In this document: positions 27,843-37,300 of the stretch, in pieces | Position numbering within the stretch: the first letter of the stretch is position 1 | Layout of the letters: every line of letters starts with the position of its first letter | Assembly (NCBI RefSeq): GCF_022023855.1 | Contig: NZ_CP059454.1 | Span: forward strand, 117,143-181,142 | Length of the DNA stretch: 64,000 nucleotides | Direction of reading: 5' to 3' | Origin: Azospirillum brasilense | Lineage (GTDB): Bacteria; Pseudomonadota; Alphaproteobacteria; Azospirillales; Azospirillaceae | Notes under the pieces: model-generated | What the model was told of the DNA's origin: nothing | What the model saw: only the letters and a program-made list of their open reading frames with translations | Databases searched by the model: none | Made by a program: the position numbers and the translations under genes

Positions 27843-28214
27843 GTGCATTCCATGTTGAAATATTTGTTCCTTGCCGGAACTCTGCTCTTCACGGTTTATG
27901 GCCAGTTGATCATTAAGGCCCGCGCGGGCGTTCTGGCAAGCGATGTGAGCGAAGGCGCCGGTTCTTATCTCCTGCGCATGTTGCTCGATCCGCTGGTGAT
28001 AACGGGTTTCGCAGGGGCTGGGATGGCCGCGCTGTGCTGGCTGCTCGCCGTGCGGTCCCTGCCGATCGTGTATGCCTATCCGTTCATGGCCTTGAGCTTC
28101 GTCCTGGTGCCTTGTGGTGCCGCCCTGTTCTTGGGCGAGGTCATCAGTTGGCCCCAGATGGTCGGTCTCGCTCTTATCGTTGCGGGCGTGGCTCTCACCG
28201 CGGTGTTTCAGTAA
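27843..28214 (+). CDS. Small multidrug-resistance type membrane protein
   Basis: About 120 residues with four predicted helices, of the SMR/ArnE-ArnF class (YLFLAGTLLFTVYGQLIIKA; the second half has AVRSLPIVYAYPFMALSFVL and PQMVGLALIVAGVAL). In lipid A and O-antigen modification systems such proteins flip undecaprenyl-phosphate sugars. The start may be GTG 27843 or ATG 27852. The stop overlaps the next start (TAATG), so the methyltransferase is translationally coupled. Opposite strand to, but adjacent to, the GtrB-like operon. Confidence 0.8.
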   Translation: MHSMLKYLFLAGTLLFTVYGQLIIKARAGVLASDVSEGAGSYLLRMLLDPLVITGFAGAGMAALCWLLAVRSLPIVYAYPFMALSFVLVPCGAALFLGEVISWPQMVGLALIVAGVALTAVFQ

Positions 28215-29137
28215 TGCCGTCCTTGGCGACGGGGCTTCGGTTGTGCCCAACCTGCGGTGCTGGCGATACGGTCGAGGTCGATAAGGCGCTCTGGCCCACC
28301 GGCTGGTGCTGCCCGGCGTGCGGCAGCGATGTATCCAGGGTTGACGGTATTCCAATGTTCGCCCGGGATCTGGCAGACACCGTGTCCGGCATTGATCCGT
28401 CCGCTTTCGCTGCGCTCAAGGAGGTGGAGCAAAGGCATTTCTGGTTCCGCACCCGAAACCGTCTTCTCACCGGCCTGATCAACCGGCATTTTCCGCAGGC
28501 GCGCTCCTATCTGGAGGTTGGCTGCGGTAATGGTGCCGTGTTGGCGGAGGTGGCCCGGCTGCGCCGCTGGACCCGTCTGGTTGGCAGTGAGCTGCATCCT
28601 TCCGGGTTGATCAACGCTCGCGAGCGCCTGGAACCGGGAGCGGAATTCATGCAGATGGACGCGCGGCGCATTCCTCTGCGTAGCGCCTTTGAACTGGTGG
28701 GCGCATTCGATGTGATCGAGCACATCGAAGAAGATGAGGCCGTGCTGACCGAACTGGGGGCGGCGTTGGTGCCCGGTGGCGGTTTGCTTCTAACCGTGCC
28801 TCAGCATCCCTTTTTGTGGAGCGAAACGGATGCGGCGGCGCATCATGTACGGCGGTATCGCCGTGGCGAACTCGACGCCAAAGTCCGCAAGGCCGGTTTT
28901 GAGATCCTTCAGTCTACGTCCTTCTTGTCTTTGCTATTGCCATTGCTGATGACCTCGCGTCTGGCGTCTGGCCGCCGCTCGTCGCAACGCGCTGCCCACA
29001 CGGCCGAATTCGCCATAGCTCCCGCATTGAATCGTATCCTTGGTGCCGTCACGGACCTGGAGGTTGGATTGACGCTCCGCGGTGCTTGTTGGCCGGTTGG
29101 CGGCAGTCGTGTCGTGATAGCCCGGAAAACGGCCTGA
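28214..29137 (+). CDS. Zinc-ribbon SAM methyltransferase
   Basis: A 307-residue protein. It has a four-cysteine ribbon at about residues 10-36 (LCPTCGA...CCPACGS). A class I methyltransferase fold follows: motif I YLEVGCGNGAVLAEV, post-I GSELHP, AFDVIEHIEEDE and GGGLLLTVPQHPFLW. A hydrophobic segment (LSLLLPLLM) near residue 240 suggests membrane contact. The pattern recalls methyltransferases that act on lipid-linked sugars. It is translationally coupled to the SMR protein, so a polyprenyl-linked substrate is a reasonable inference. Confidence 0.82.
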   Translation: MPSLATGLRLCPTCGAGDTVEVDKALWPTGWCCPACGSDVSRVDGIPMFARDLADTVSGIDPSAFAALKEVEQRHFWFRTRNRLLTGLINRHFPQARSYLEVGCGNGAVLAEVARLRRWTRLVGSELHPSGLINARERLEPGAEFMQMDARRIPLRSAFELVGAFDVIEHIEEDEAVLTELGAALVPGGGLLLTVPQHPFLWSETDAAAHHVRRYRRGELDAKVRKAGFEILQSTSFLSLLLPLLMTSRLASGRRSSQRAAHTAEFAIAPALNRILGAVTDLEVGLTLRGACWPVGGSRVVIARKTA

Positions 29138-29151
29138 AGTGGACTGAACCG

Positions 29152-29168
29152 TGCCGGGTTTCCCGGCA
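29152..29168. terminator. Hairpin between convergent genes
   Basis: TGCCGGG and CCCGGCA form a 7-bp stem around TTT, 15 bp after the methyltransferase stop. There is no T-run. It lies between convergent genes and could end transcripts from either side. Confidence 0.35.
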
Positions 29169-29283
29169 ACTGCATGCAGGTTGCTGCTGGCTGTCGGTAA
29201 TCGGTGCCCGTTGCGGCCATGGCGCTGAGGGTTACGGCGTTCACTGAGTCGAGGAGGAGCCGCTCCTGGGTAGGGGGCCTTCG

Positions 29284-29859
29284 TCAGACGAAGGCGTTCT
29301 CGACCAACTCGCACAGCATGTGGCCGGCGGCGATGTGCATTTCCTGGATGCGCGGGGTGTCGGTGGACGGGACGCACAGGCAGACGTCGCACAGCTCCTT
29401 CATCCGCCCGCCGGCGGCGCCGGTCAGGCCGACGGTGCGCATGCCGAGCGCGCGTGCGGCTTCCAGGGCGGCCACCACGTTGCGGCTGTTCCCGCTGGTC
29501 GAGATGCCGACCAGCACGTCGCCGGCCCGCCCCAGGCCGCGAACCTGCCGGGCGAACACCTCGTCGTAGGAATAGTCGTTGGCGATGGCCGTCAGGGCGG
29601 AGGTGTCCACCGTCAGGGACACTGCCGCCAGTGGCGCGCGGTCCCGCAGATAGCGGCCCGTCAGCTCTGCCGCGAGATGCTGGGAATCGGCGGCGGATCC
29701 GCCGTTGCCGCAGAACAGCACCTTGCCGCCACCCTTCAGCCCGTCGATCATCAGCCCGGCGGCGGCGTCGATCTGCTCGGCCTGCTGGGCGAAGGCCGCA
29801 AAGTTCCGGGACGTCTCAAGCAGGGCTTCGCGGACGCGGTCGGCGGCGGAATGGCTCAT
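29284..29859 (-). CDS. gmhA: Phosphoheptose isomerase
   Basis: A 191-residue SIS-domain isomerase that converts sedoheptulose 7-phosphate to D-glycero-D-manno-heptose 7-phosphate for LPS core or GDP-heptose. It shows CGNGGSAADSQHLAAELTGRY, the SIS phosphate site GISTSGNSRNVVAALEAAR, the TGAAGGRM loop and QEMHIAAGHMLCELVE, all matching GmhA. Length is normal. The ATG at 29859 has AGGAC upstream. No hldE or gmhB genes are in the window, so the rest of the pathway must lie elsewhere. Confidence 0.95.
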   Translation of the reverse strand: MSHSAADRVREALLETSRNFAAFAQQAEQIDAAAGLMIDGLKGGGKVLFCGNGGSAADSQHLAAELTGRYLRDRAPLAAVSLTVDTSALTAIANDYSYDEVFARQVRGLGRAGDVLVGISTSGNSRNVVAALEAARALGMRTVGLTGAAGGRMKELCDVCLCVPSTDTPRIQEMHIAAGHMLCELVENAFV

Positions 29860-29946
29860 CTTCAAGTCCTGGGGTTTGGAAAACGGACGAACCATACGAC
29901 GGGGCGCCGATGGGCGCCACAGCCCTTTCCGGCGCCCCGCCTTCCA

Positions 29947-31500
29947 TCACAGGATGCCGAGCCGCTGCCACACTGGCAGCTTCTGCGGCAGGAAATCGGC
30001 CAGCTTCGCGGCGACCAGCGGGCGCATGACGTCCGGGTCGGAGATGGGTGAACCATCCTCGGCGAAGATCGTGCGCCCAAGCGTGCGCAGCGCGTCCATC
30101 ACGAAGCCGCTGAGGGGCTGGATATCCACCGGCTGCCCGGCCAGAAGACCAGCCAGGACGAGACGCTCCAGAGAGTCGGCCCCGATGCCCAGCCCGATCG
30201 TGGGCGCCGCCAGGAAGAACAGGTTTTCGTCGACCAGCATGCGCCGACCGATCGCGCGGTTCAACCGTCCGGCCGCCTGATGGCCTTCCTCCGCAGGTTC
30301 CACCAGGGGATGGACTTGGTTGGCGGAAATCAGGAGCGCCACAAAGCGGGAGATCGTGCCGAAATCGTGCCGCGCCATGGTCGGCAGCGCCGCGATCTCG
30401 CCGAGGCTCGGCGTGCCCGTGGCAAGCGCGTCGAGGATTGGCAGGCCGAGCCCCGGATCGTGGCGCAGTTCGCCCAGCGGAACCGGAACCGCCAGCCCGG
30501 CGCTCTCGCGCGGGACCGTCAGGGTGAAACGAAGCCGCTGGAGTTCCGCGGTGGCTTCCGCGGCGGGCAGCCGGTCCAGGCCGCGGACGAAGATGTCGCG
30601 GCGGAACACCTGATTCATGGCGAAGTCGCGCACCGTCTCCGCCAGCGTCGGGTCGGCGATCTCCGCCAGGATGGCCCGCAGTTCCGGACGGACCGACAAC
30701 TCGTCGAAATTGTGCGGGATGTTGGCGGAGCAGGCGTAGCCCAGCTTCGCTCGTGCCATGTCCTGCGCCACCTGGGCATGGCCCAGAGGCTCCCAATGGG
30801 TGTTCAGATACTCGTGCGTCAGATAGTGGCGATCCTGCTTCGCGATCGTTTCGAGATGCTGCCCGGGGGTGGCGTTGGCGGCGAAATAGCCGGCCCCGCC
30901 CTCGCTCAACCGGCCGATGAAGCCGAGCGCCGCGTCGAGCTGCCGGTCGCTGCGGGCCGGGTTGGCCGCCGCGTGCGCCAACATCAGTTTCTGCAGGGGA
31001 AGCAGCGGCGCCCAACCGGGCATGGCGTTGTAGCTGACGAAGACCAGCCCGCCGGGCTTCAGCGCCTTCTCCAGAATGTCCACCACCGCCCGGCGGTTCT
31101 CCGGGCTGACCCAACTGTAGACGCCGTGCAGGACGATGACGTCGAAACCCTCGCCGGCCTCGTCCGCCGGCAGCGCTCCGGCGGCCACCTCCTGGAAGCT
31201 CCGCTCCAGAAAGGTGACGTTGGACAGCCCCGCCTCTTCGGCCAGCCGGCGCGCCCCGGCGACGTGCAGCGGGTTGAAGTCGATGCCGGTGAAACGCCCG
31301 TGGGGGTGGGTCGCCGCCAGGATGTTCAGGGTCATCCCCTGGCCGCAGCCCAGCTCGCAATAGCGGAAGGCCCGGTCGGTGCGCGGCGGCCGGATGCCGT
31401 TCAGCAGGCAGACGTAGGACAGGTAACCGGGCGTCAGCTCGCGATAGGCACCATGGGTGTAGGCGATGTCGGCGTTGTAGCCGTCGCTCCACGCGCTCAT
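29947..31500 (-). CDS. Methyltransferase with regulatory domain
   Basis: A 517-residue protein. The N-terminal class I methyltransferase (about 1-200) has YCELGCGQGMTLNILAA, FTGIDFNP and FDVIVLHGVYSWVSPENR. The middle (about 210-300, KQDRHYLTHEYLNTHWEPLG) matches the family of methyltransferases with a so-called regulatory domain. The last 200 residues are helical, with no further motif recognised. Such proteins are frequent in alphaproteobacterial polysaccharide loci. It overlaps the GT4 gene (ATGA), so the two are coupled. Confidence 0.85.
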   Translation of the reverse strand: MSAWSDGYNADIAYTHGAYRELTPGYLSYVCLLNGIRPPRTDRAFRYCELGCGQGMTLNILAATHPHGRFTGIDFNPLHVAGARRLAEEAGLSNVTFLERSFQEVAAGALPADEAGEGFDVIVLHGVYSWVSPENRRAVVDILEKALKPGGLVFVSYNAMPGWAPLLPLQKLMLAHAAANPARSDRQLDAALGFIGRLSEGGAGYFAANATPGQHLETIAKQDRHYLTHEYLNTHWEPLGHAQVAQDMARAKLGYACSANIPHNFDELSVRPELRAILAEIADPTLAETVRDFAMNQVFRRDIFVRGLDRLPAAEATAELQRLRFTLTVPRESAGLAVPVPLGELRHDPGLGLPILDALATGTPSLGEIAALPTMARHDFGTISRFVALLISANQVHPLVEPAEEGHQAAGRLNRAIGRRMLVDENLFFLAAPTIGLGIGADSLERLVLAGLLAGQPVDIQPLSGFVMDALRTLGRTIFAEDGSPISDPDVMRPLVAAKLADFLPQKLPVWQRLGIL

Positions 31501-32744
31501 GTCGGGGTCCTTTCCGCGGGGTTCCGTCCGGCGATCAGATCGTCGATCAGAGCGAGATGACGGGGCAGGGTGACGGTGCGGAGATCGTAATTCTCGACCA
31601 CCGTCCGCCGCGCCCGGTCGCGCAGGGTCTGCATACGGTCGGGATGCTCGAACACCTCGTCGACCCGGTCGGCCAAGGCCGCCCCGTCGAAGAAGTCCAC
31701 CAGCAGGCCGTTCTGCCGGTCGCGCAGCACCTCCTCAACCGGGATGGTGGCGGAGCCGATCAGCAGACAGCCCGACGCCATGGCCTCCAGGAAGGACCAG
31801 GACAGAACGAAGGGATAGGTCAGGTAGACGTGGGCAGACGAGACGCGGAGCACCGACAAATAGGTGCCGTAGGGGATCTTGCCCAGGAAATGCACGCGGC
31901 TCCGGTCGATACCCGACCCGATCTCGGCCATCAGGATGTCACGGTAGCTCCTCCCGTCACCGGACACCTGTCCATAGCTGACCTCGTCGCCGCCGACGAT
32001 CAGCACATGGGCCTTGGGCCGCCGCTTCAGGATCTCCGGCAGGGCGCGCATGAAGACGTGGAAACCCCGGTAAGGCTCCAGGTTGCGGGCGACATAGGTG
32101 ATGACCTCGTCCCTGCGGGTCAGCGTCAGGCCCGACGGCAGGCGCAGCCACGCGTCGGGCTCCGGGTGGACGATGGTGGTGTCCACGCCCTCGTGGATCA
32201 CGCTGATGCGCGAACGCATGTAGTCGGGATAGAGCGACCACTGCCAGCCGGTCGGGGTCTGGCCCCAGTCGGCGGCGTCGAAGCCCAGCGTGTTGATGAC
32301 GTTCTTGGTGCGCACCCGTGGGCCGTCGTTCTCGGTGACCGGCACCGTTGGATCGAAGCCGATGTCGGCCCCGTGCAGGTGATAGAAGAACTCGAAATAG
32401 GCGAGCAGAGGAACGTCCGGCCAGACGTCCTTCATATACAGCGTCTCGCCCCAGCCGTTGTGCCCGATCATGATGTCGGGGCGGAAGCCTTCGGCCTTCA
32501 GGCGGCGGCAGACCTCATGGACGCTCTGTCCATAGACGACCGCCAGTTCCAGTTCCTGGATGTAATGGTGCGTCGTCGGCTTCGCCGTCCGGAAGGGCTG
32601 GTAGACCGCGCGCTCCACGCCGGGAATCTGGGCTGGGCTGTCGTGCGAGATGAAAACCACCCGGTTGCCCGGCTGGGCTGCCAGATGCTGCACGATGTGC
32701 TGGTATTGGCCCGAAAAGTTCTGGTGGACGAAGAGATAGTTCAT
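31497..32744 (-). CDS. Family 4 glycosyltransferase
   Basis: A 415-residue GT-B enzyme. The N-terminal domain begins MNYLFVHQNFSGQYQHIVQH and has IGHNGWGETLYMKDVWP, as in the Glyco_trans_4-like N-domains of exopolysaccharide transferases. The C-terminal half has ITYVARNLEPYRGFHVFMRA, HFLGKIPYGTYL and the donor-site FVLSWSFLEAMASGCLLIGS. Cytoplasmic. It sits between two methyltransferase genes in one minus-strand operon. Donor and acceptor are unknown. Confidence 0.88.
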   Translation of the reverse strand: MNYLFVHQNFSGQYQHIVQHLAAQPGNRVVFISHDSPAQIPGVERAVYQPFRTAKPTTHHYIQELELAVVYGQSVHEVCRRLKAEGFRPDIMIGHNGWGETLYMKDVWPDVPLLAYFEFFYHLHGADIGFDPTVPVTENDGPRVRTKNVINTLGFDAADWGQTPTGWQWSLYPDYMRSRISVIHEGVDTTIVHPEPDAWLRLPSGLTLTRRDEVITYVARNLEPYRGFHVFMRALPEILKRRPKAHVLIVGGDEVSYGQVSGDGRSYRDILMAEIGSGIDRSRVHFLGKIPYGTYLSVLRVSSAHVYLTYPFVLSWSFLEAMASGCLLIGSATIPVEEVLRDRQNGLLVDFFDGAALADRVDEVFEHPDRMQTLRDRARRTVVENYDLRTVTLPRHLALIDDLIAGRNPAERTPT

Positions 32745-32814
32745 CGCGTGCCGCCGATTCCGCAAAGAAGGCCCGCCATCCGCTGCGGGCCAGGATGAGC
32801 ATGGTGCCCGAGCC

Positions 32815-33420
32815 TCAGCCGGCGGACGGCGGGACGAGGCCAAGCTCCTTCAGCGCGTCCGCCGGCGCGGGTGGACGGAAAGCCTTGACCTGCAATTCGT
32901 ACGCCTCGGCCCGCCGCCAGATCGCCACCGGTTCGAAACCCGCCTCCTGCAACAGGCGCCCGAGCAGGTTCGGGGTGAAGCCGGTGCGGTGGGCCATGAA
33001 GCGGTTTCCCATGGCCAGGGCCGGACCATAGCCGTACACGACGTCCAACGGCCGGATCGGGCCGTTCCTGGAGTCATAGAGCGGCTCGTCCAGCCGATCC
33101 TCAGCCACCAGCTTCGCCACCGCCTGCAGGTCGGGCACGCTCAAGAAGAGCGTGCCACCCGGCGTCAGGACGCGCAGGAACTCCCGCAGCGCCACCGGCA
33201 CGTCGTGCGGGTCGAGATGCTCCAGATTGTGCGACGACCAGACGGCATCCACCGACCCGTCGGGCACCGGAACCATGTCCGTTATCGAAGCGATGATGTC
33301 CGGGTCGACCTTCGGGTCGATGTCGAGACGCAGCTCCCGCCACCCATCCGTCGGCAGGGAGCTGCCGAGGATGGAAATGGCGCGCTGACCGCATCCGACA
33401 TTGAGCACGGTCTTGAGCAT
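32815..33420 (-). CDS. SAM methyltransferase, small
   Basis: A 201-residue class I methyltransferase. It opens directly at motif I (VLNVGCGQRAISIL), then RLDIDPKVDPDIIASITDM, VWSSHNLEHLDPHDVP and LTPGGTLFLSVPDLQAVA. This compact form is common next to polysaccharide glycosyltransferases. The ATG at 33420 is used; a TTG at 33444 that overlaps the stop of the upstream giant gene (TTGA) would add 8 residues and imply coupling. Confidence 0.82.
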   Translation of the reverse strand: MLKTVLNVGCGQRAISILGSSLPTDGWRELRLDIDPKVDPDIIASITDMVPVPDGSVDAVWSSHNLEHLDPHDVPVALREFLRVLTPGGTLFLSVPDLQAVAKLVAEDRLDEPLYDSRNGPIRPLDVVYGYGPALAMGNRFMAHRTGFTPNLLGRLLQEAGFEPVAIWRRAEAYELQVKAFRPPAPADALKELGLVPPSAG

Positions 33421-33440
33421 CGGCCTGTGGGCGTTCCGGA

Positions 33441-34337
33441 TCAATAGGAACGCGGCTGGGTGCCGCCGGCCTTCTCGACGAAGCGCAGCAGGAAGCCTTC
33501 CAGAGCGTCGCTGATCGCGTCGGAGCGGCAGGGGCTGCCGTTCTGTCCGGCGGGCGAGCGGTAGCCGCTGACGAAGGCCCCCTCATAGACGCAATCGAAA
33601 CGCTCGGCCGTGGCGCCGCGCAGGCGGATCGAGAAGCCGACCAGGGGCGTGCCCAGGCCGCGGCTGCCGCACATGCCGCCACCGCTGATCCAGGGGGTTT
33701 CCCAGCCGTTCGCGGTCAGGCCCTTGTACTCGATGTCCTCGGAGGCGATGCCCTCGACCGGGGTGATCGAGAAGGCCTCGATCCACAGACGCTGTCCGAC
33801 CGCGCCGGCCCAGTTGGAATCGGCGAAACGCAGATCGCCCTGGCGCTGGATGTGGGCCAGGATTTCGGTGCGCGGACGGACAGCCGATGAAGCCGCCGGC
33901 GCTTGGAACTGCGCGCCCTTGACCGGAGCGGACGCTGCCACCGGAGCGGCGGCCTGCTGAGCCGTGGGAGAATCCGCCGGGGCATCGTCGATGCGGGCGA
34001 ACTGGAGCGAGAGCAGCGCGTTCTGCCGTTCGGTGTGCTTGTAGGAGGACAGGATCAGGTTCGCGGGCCCACCCGACACCTTGATGATGATGGTGTCGCC
34101 CGGCTTGCTAAGCCAATTTCCGGACACGCTGCCAATCATCTCGACGGTGGTGCCGGAATGATTGTTGGGGGACGCAGCGAGCTGAACGCTGGGAAGAGGA
34201 AACTCGCCGGCCGCCGCCATGCCGCCGCCGCTCGTGACGATCAGCGAATAGAAACCGGGTGCCAGCGACAGGGTCTGGGCCGTCGCCTTGATCTGAGAGG
34301 GTTGTTGGGCTTCTGTGGACGCAACTTTACCGATCAT
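33441..34337 (-). other. Possible separate gene: ChW-like protein
   Basis: Alternative reading of the 3' end of the giant frame. ATG 34337 has a GGGGGG stretch 6 bp upstream and starts a well-behaved 298-residue protein with GC-ending codons. Residues 20-120 look beta-rich (LSLAPGFYSLIVTSGGG; GDTIIIKVSGGPANLILSS). A low-complexity Ala/Pro linker follows, then an approximately 130-residue region resembling ChW (clostridial hydrophobic, conserved W) repeats. No signal peptide is seen. Whether it is made alone or as the tail of the glycosyltransferase cannot be decided from sequence. Confidence 0.5.
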
Positions 34338-37300
34338 CGACGACCCCCCGCGGGACTGGGAAATTGAACAGAAGGCGTTCGGACCATCCGAATCCGCCCC
34401 CGGAATGCTTGGCCTGTAATCTGACCGAAAGGAAGAGGACTGCCCGATTGCTACGCCATGCGGCGTATGAGCGTCAAGAATGCCCAGGAGGGCGTCGTTG
34501 ATTGTCGCAGCCTCCAGCAACGGTGGCAGCAGATGGCCGCCACCCTTCTCACGGATGCGCTCGGACATCGCTCCCAGGTCGAAGGCCACCACCTCCAGTT
34601 CGGCCTTCCAGGCGGTGGACAGGGCGTAGCACCAGGTCTCCGGCGAGATGGACGGCAGAAAGGCGATGTCGGCCTCCTGCGCCCGCACCAAAGCCACCGC
34701 CTCCGCCTCCGTGAAGCGGCCGGTGACGAAGCCCTGCCCCGTCTCGAACAGGGGCGGGTCCGCCTCGCTGAAGCCGACCACCACGAATTCCAATGGCAGG
34801 CTGCGCGCCGCGGCGTCGCGGGCGCAGGCCAAGAGAACCTCGTAGCCTTTCTGGATGCCGACGGCACCGATCGTGCACACACGCCACCGGCGGCCGTCCC
34901 GGCGGCGGGGCGGCTGGGGTGGCGGCGGGGCGATATCTTCCCAGGGCCTGACCTCGATGGGGCGCGGGGCGATGTGACGCAGCAGCCGCGCCGCCACATC
35001 GCGGGTCGGCGCCGTCACCCGACGCGCGCCGGCGGCCAGAGTGCGCGTGCGCCGGCGCAGAGCACCCACCGTCAGTTCCGGGTCGGCACGGTCGTCCGGA
35101 TCGGCGGTGCAGCGTTCGCAGGCGGCCAACTCCGGCTCCCCGCAATAGCGCCCGTCCTTGTCCACCAGGCTGAGGCGCGGGCAGATCAGGCCGTAATCGT
35201 GGATGGTGAGATCATAAGGAACGCCGAGCCGCCCGGCCAGGTCCAGCACCGCGGGGTCATGGCCCAGCAGATGATGGATCTCCACCGCCGCCGTGCCGGC
35301 CAGCCGCAGGGCCTCGACCAGTTCGTCAAGCTCTCCGCGGGTGCGGAACACCAGATCGCGCAGGTCGGGCCGGTCCATGGCCTCGATCCGGCAGCGGCGC
35401 TCGGACGGGATGGAAGGACGGCGCCGGGCATTCTCCTCATCGTCCTCGTCATCGTCCTTGTCCTCGTTTCCCTCCGCGGCTCCGGCGGTTTCGGGAATGA
35501 GCCGCAGGACGCGCCAGCCCTCCGCGCGCAGAGCGTCGGTGCGCTCCTCGATGAAGCGGGCGACCCCGCCACGCCCGGCGAGCGTGACCAGCAGGACGGC
35601 GGGTCCCTGTGCGGTTCCGCCCCCCTCCGCCCAGCGGGCGAGGTCGAGGCGCCGGCGCGCGGCCATCAGCGGGTCGGCGGCGATAAAGTCCTGGACCAGC
35701 GCGTCGTATCCGGGATGCAGCCGTTCCAACAGGTGGCTGTTGCGCGCGGCGAGGATCGCCTTCTGCCGTCCGAAGGAGCGTCCGCCCACATGCGCCACGA
35801 AAACGTCGGCGGCCCCGAGATGGCGCCAACCCAACCGGTGCGCGCGCAGACAGAAATCGTTCTCCTCACCATAGCCGCGCCCGAACAGCCACTCTTCGAA
35901 GGGGCCGGTCTCCCTGAGGCAATCGCGCCGGATGTAGGCGCAGAAGCCGACCGCCGTCGGCAGGTCGACCCGCAACCCGGCGTTCACCGTGCGGGCCAGC
36001 CGGTCGAGCGCCGCCGTTTCCGTCAGGGACGGCGGGGATGGCCGGTCCGCCCCCGAGGGGTAGTTGAGAATCGTTGCGTCGTTGGACAGGGGGGTGACCG
36101 TGCCGACGTCCGCCGCCGACCAAGCCGCGGCGCGCAACCGTTCCAGCCACGGCCCGGCGACCAGCGTGTCGGCGTTCAGCAGCACGGCGTCACGGTCGGG
36201 ATGCAGGGCCAGCCCCCGGTTGACCGTGGCTGGAAAGCCGAGATTGTGCTGATTGCGGAGCAGCGTGATGCGCCCCGCCTCGGCGAGCGCCTTCAGTTCG
36301 CGGACAAGGTCCGCATCCGGGCTGGCGTCGTCGATGACGACGATCTCGCACGGCGTGGCGTCCCCCGCCGCGAAGACCGACCGCAGACAGGCCATCGTCT
36401 CCTCCCGCCCGCGGTGGACCGGGATCACGATGTCCACCATGGGCGATGCCCCAGTGGTTGGCCAAGCGGCTGGAGGGCGCCCCGTCTCTGCCGGACGGGA
36501 TGGCCGCGGACCGACCGGCGTGGACCGCCGTCCGATCCGGCGGGGGCCGGGCCAGGGAAGGGGGCTGCCAGCCAGGGGAGCATGTCCTGGTCCGGCGGTG
36601 ACGTGGAGACGGCCGGGCGAGAGGCCGGCGACGACCGGATCGATGAGGAAGCCGTAATGGCCGTCCTCGACCCCTTGGGCTCTCACCCCCTGTGCCGGAC
36701 GGTCCGCGGTCACGGTCACGGTGCGTCCGGCCTCGTCCGTCACTTGGACGGTGACGGACTGCGGCGGATCGCCGGGGCACCAAGCCCAGCCGGAAAGCAC
36801 CGCTTCGGCGGCCCCGCCGGGTCCGTCATCAAGCAGGACGCTTCCTTCGACCGCTGCATGGCGTCTGGGATGCAGGGGCGTGCCGAGCAGGGGCTCTCCG
36901 TCCAGGGTGATGGAGAGTGGCTGCCCTTCCAACTCCGGGCCGACGGGAAGAACGAAACGGATCGGCCCACCGTCGCCCTGCTGGCCATAGTGCCGCAGGA
37001 ACGGCGCCCGGCCCATGACGAGCAGGGCGGCATCCTGGGAGGATCCGATTCGGATTATGCCGTTCCGGTTCGGTGACGACGAATCCGGCGCAAGGGCACC
37101 GACGATCCTCAGGCCTATGTCGGCAGTCGCCCAACCGACGGCCTGCCCGGTCAGTACGGCGTGGTCGGCAAGGTCTCCCAACAGGGGGGCGACGCTCACC
37201 GGGAAACGGTTCAGTTGTTGGACGATCAAGGGAAGCAGGCGGTCCGCCGCTCCCAGACGGGCCAAGGCCTGTCCCAACGCGATAGCCGCGGTTGGAACGG

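Noticed and set aside
34458..37076. An 872-codon plus-strand open frame opposite the giant GT2-GT4 gene
   Set aside because: Shadow of the minus-strand gene; no ribosome site, no recognisable family, and repeated low-complexity content.
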